DNA of 9,308 nucleotides from Neisseriaceae bacterium (GTDB lineage Bacteria; Pseudomonadota; Gammaproteobacteria; Burkholderiales; UBA11063), in assembly GCA_027371515.1 (NCBI GenBank), contig DAHXMX010000034.1, forward strand, positions 1-9,308, read 5' to 3'. The notes beneath the pieces are model-generated. The model was not told where the DNA came from. It did no database searches and was given only the letters and a program-made list of their open reading frames with translations. The translations under genes were made by a program, and so were the position numbers. Positions 8,889 through 9,308 of this stretch are shown in pieces. How positions within the stretch are numbered: position 1 is the first letter of the stretch; every line of letters starts with the position of its first letter.

Positions 8889-9240
8889 TGTTCATCCATT
8901 TAATCAAATTAATTTTACTAAAACTAATGCATGGGTAATTGAAGCAAGCGCTGGTACTGGTAAGACATGGACTATTGAACGCTTATATATAAAAGCATTA
9001 TTACAAAATATTGAATATAGCCAATATAAAAATTTATCAATTCAAAATATATTAGTAGTAACATTTACCAAAGATGCTACGCGAGAACTAAAAACACGAA
9101 TTAGATTACAAATAAAAAATACAATTAATACAATAATCAATATTATTATTAATATTAATAATAATAAACCCATTACTGTATATCATGACATATACCATGA
9201 ATTCTTAGTTAAACGTTATATAGAAAGTAAATGTAATTAA
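8881..9240 (+). CDS. recB: RecB (exodeoxyribonuclease V beta subunit), N-terminal fragment ending at a rearrangement junction
   Basis: RecB is the 3'-5' helicase and nuclease subunit of RecBCD; full-length proteins are about 1180 residues. Only 119 codons are read here. The fragment contains the Walker A motif EASAGTGKT (21-29) and helicase motif Ia with the following helix, VVTFTKDATRELKTRIR (59-75), both closely like E. coli RecB (EASAGTGKT; VVTFTEAATAELRGRIR). An Asn/Ile-rich low-complexity insert follows at about 80-96. Motifs Ic to VI and the C-terminal nuclease domain are missing. The last one to five residues and the stop at 9238-9240 probably come from sequence beyond the junction rather than from recB read in its own direction. 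The start is TTG, overlapping recC by eight bases, which fits the common recC-recB operon order. As it stands this could not make a working RecB; the gene is either broken or chimeric at this edge. Confidence 0.88.
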   Translation: MNNVHPFNQINFTKTNAWVIEASAGTGKTWTIERLYIKALLQNIEYSQYKNLSIQNILVVTFTKDATRELKTRIRLQIKNTINTIINIIININNNKPITVYHDIYHEFLVKRYIESKCN

Positions 9241-9243
9241 ACT
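9231..9243. other. recB: Inversion junction inside recB
   Basis: To the left, the + strand encodes the RecB N-terminus. To the right, the - strand encodes RecB motif V. The exact breakpoint cannot be fixed, but recognisable RecB sequence read in reverse stops at about 9241-9243 and the forward reading loses meaning at about 9231-9240. The interval contains the perfect 6-base palindrome TAATTA (9234-9239), the sort of short homology expected at a fold-back join, although such palindromes are common in DNA this AT-rich. Confidence 0.7.
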
Positions 9244-9306
9244 GTTTTTAAAATATGGGCAAAACAATACGTCATATTCAAGTCCTTTTGATTTATGAAT
9301 GGTTGT
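9241..9306 (-). pseudogene. recB: Inverted internal fragment of recB (helicase motif V)
   Basis: Read on the - strand from 9306 down to 9241, these 22 codons include TIHKSKGLEYDVLFCPYF and then KNS. This matches helicase motif V of RecB (E. coli TIHKSKGLEYPLVWLPFI), where the motif couples ATP hydrolysis and DNA binding; in E. coli it starts near residue 740. Reading on past 9241 gives meaningless residues and a stop at 9207-9205, so the homology ends at the junction. The frame is open to the window edge. It is too long and exact to be chance, and it belongs to the RecB/AddA branch of UvrD-like helicases. The simplest reading is the missing downstream part of the same recB gene in opposite orientation. 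A second recB-like gene on the - strand is possible but less likely. Confidence 0.85.
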
Positions 9307-9308
9307 AA

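Noticed and set aside
8888..8938. ATG at 8888 (in TAATG with the recC stop) as the start of recB
   Set aside because: It is in a different frame from the Walker A motif and meets a stop after about 16 codons.
9255..9308. Short + strand reading frame of 17 codons (MGKTIRH...) ending with a stop exactly at the window edge
   Set aside because: It is the antisense of the RecB motif V fragment, has no ribosome binding site and resembles no protein I know; the matching stop at the edge is coincidence.
9190..9308. Simple frameshift or nonsense mutation in recB
   Set aside because: No forward frame after 9240 resembles RecB, whereas the reverse strand gives a clear motif V. A point lesion cannot produce that.

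Overview
The window is a strongly AT-rich bacterial segment. Hand counts of single 60-base lines give about 33-40% G+C in the upstream genes and about 15-30% in recC. Every gene reads on the + strand and the genes are packed with almost no space between them. The products look proteobacterial: a RecC/RecB pair, a TrxB with an E. coli-like core, IspF of the MEP isoprenoid pathway, and an S41A carboxyl-terminal protease. The low G+C and the Asn/Ile/Tyr-rich proteins would suit a host-associated or reduced-genome gamma- or betaproteobacterium, but the sequence does not fix the taxon.

Layout: 2-520 is the C-terminal half of thioredoxin reductase (trxB), cut by the left edge. Next come ispF (542-1030), a membrane-anchored S41 processing protease with a PDZ domain (1034-2503), a Nudix hydrolase resembling CoA pyrophosphatases (2503-2994), ribulose-phosphate 3-epimerase rpe (2984-3652), a long three-domain Xaa-Pro aminopeptidase (3669-5456), recC (5460-8888) and the first ~117 codons of recB (from a TTG at 8881). 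Gaps are 21 bases or fewer and three junctions overlap, so this is probably one transcription unit or part of one. No internal promoter, terminator, RNA gene, insertion sequence or CRISPR is visible, and no gene-free stretch reaches 300 bases. Most genes are core housekeeping functions (redox, isoprenoids, pentose phosphates, proteolysis, nucleotide clean-up, double-strand-break repair) with no obvious shared pathway.

The notable observation is at the right edge. The recB reading frame stops at 9240 after about a tenth of the expected length, and no forward frame continues it. The reverse complement of the last 66 bases (9241-9306) instead reads through an excellent RecB helicase motif V (TIHKSKGLEY and flanks), which in E. 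coli RecB lies roughly 600 residues further on. So the window crosses an inversion junction inside recB at about 9231-9243. It ends only 68 bases past the stop codon, so a chimeric contig end (amplification or assembly artefact) is the leading explanation. A real intragenic inversion that breaks recB is the alternative. I see no convincing new biological system here.
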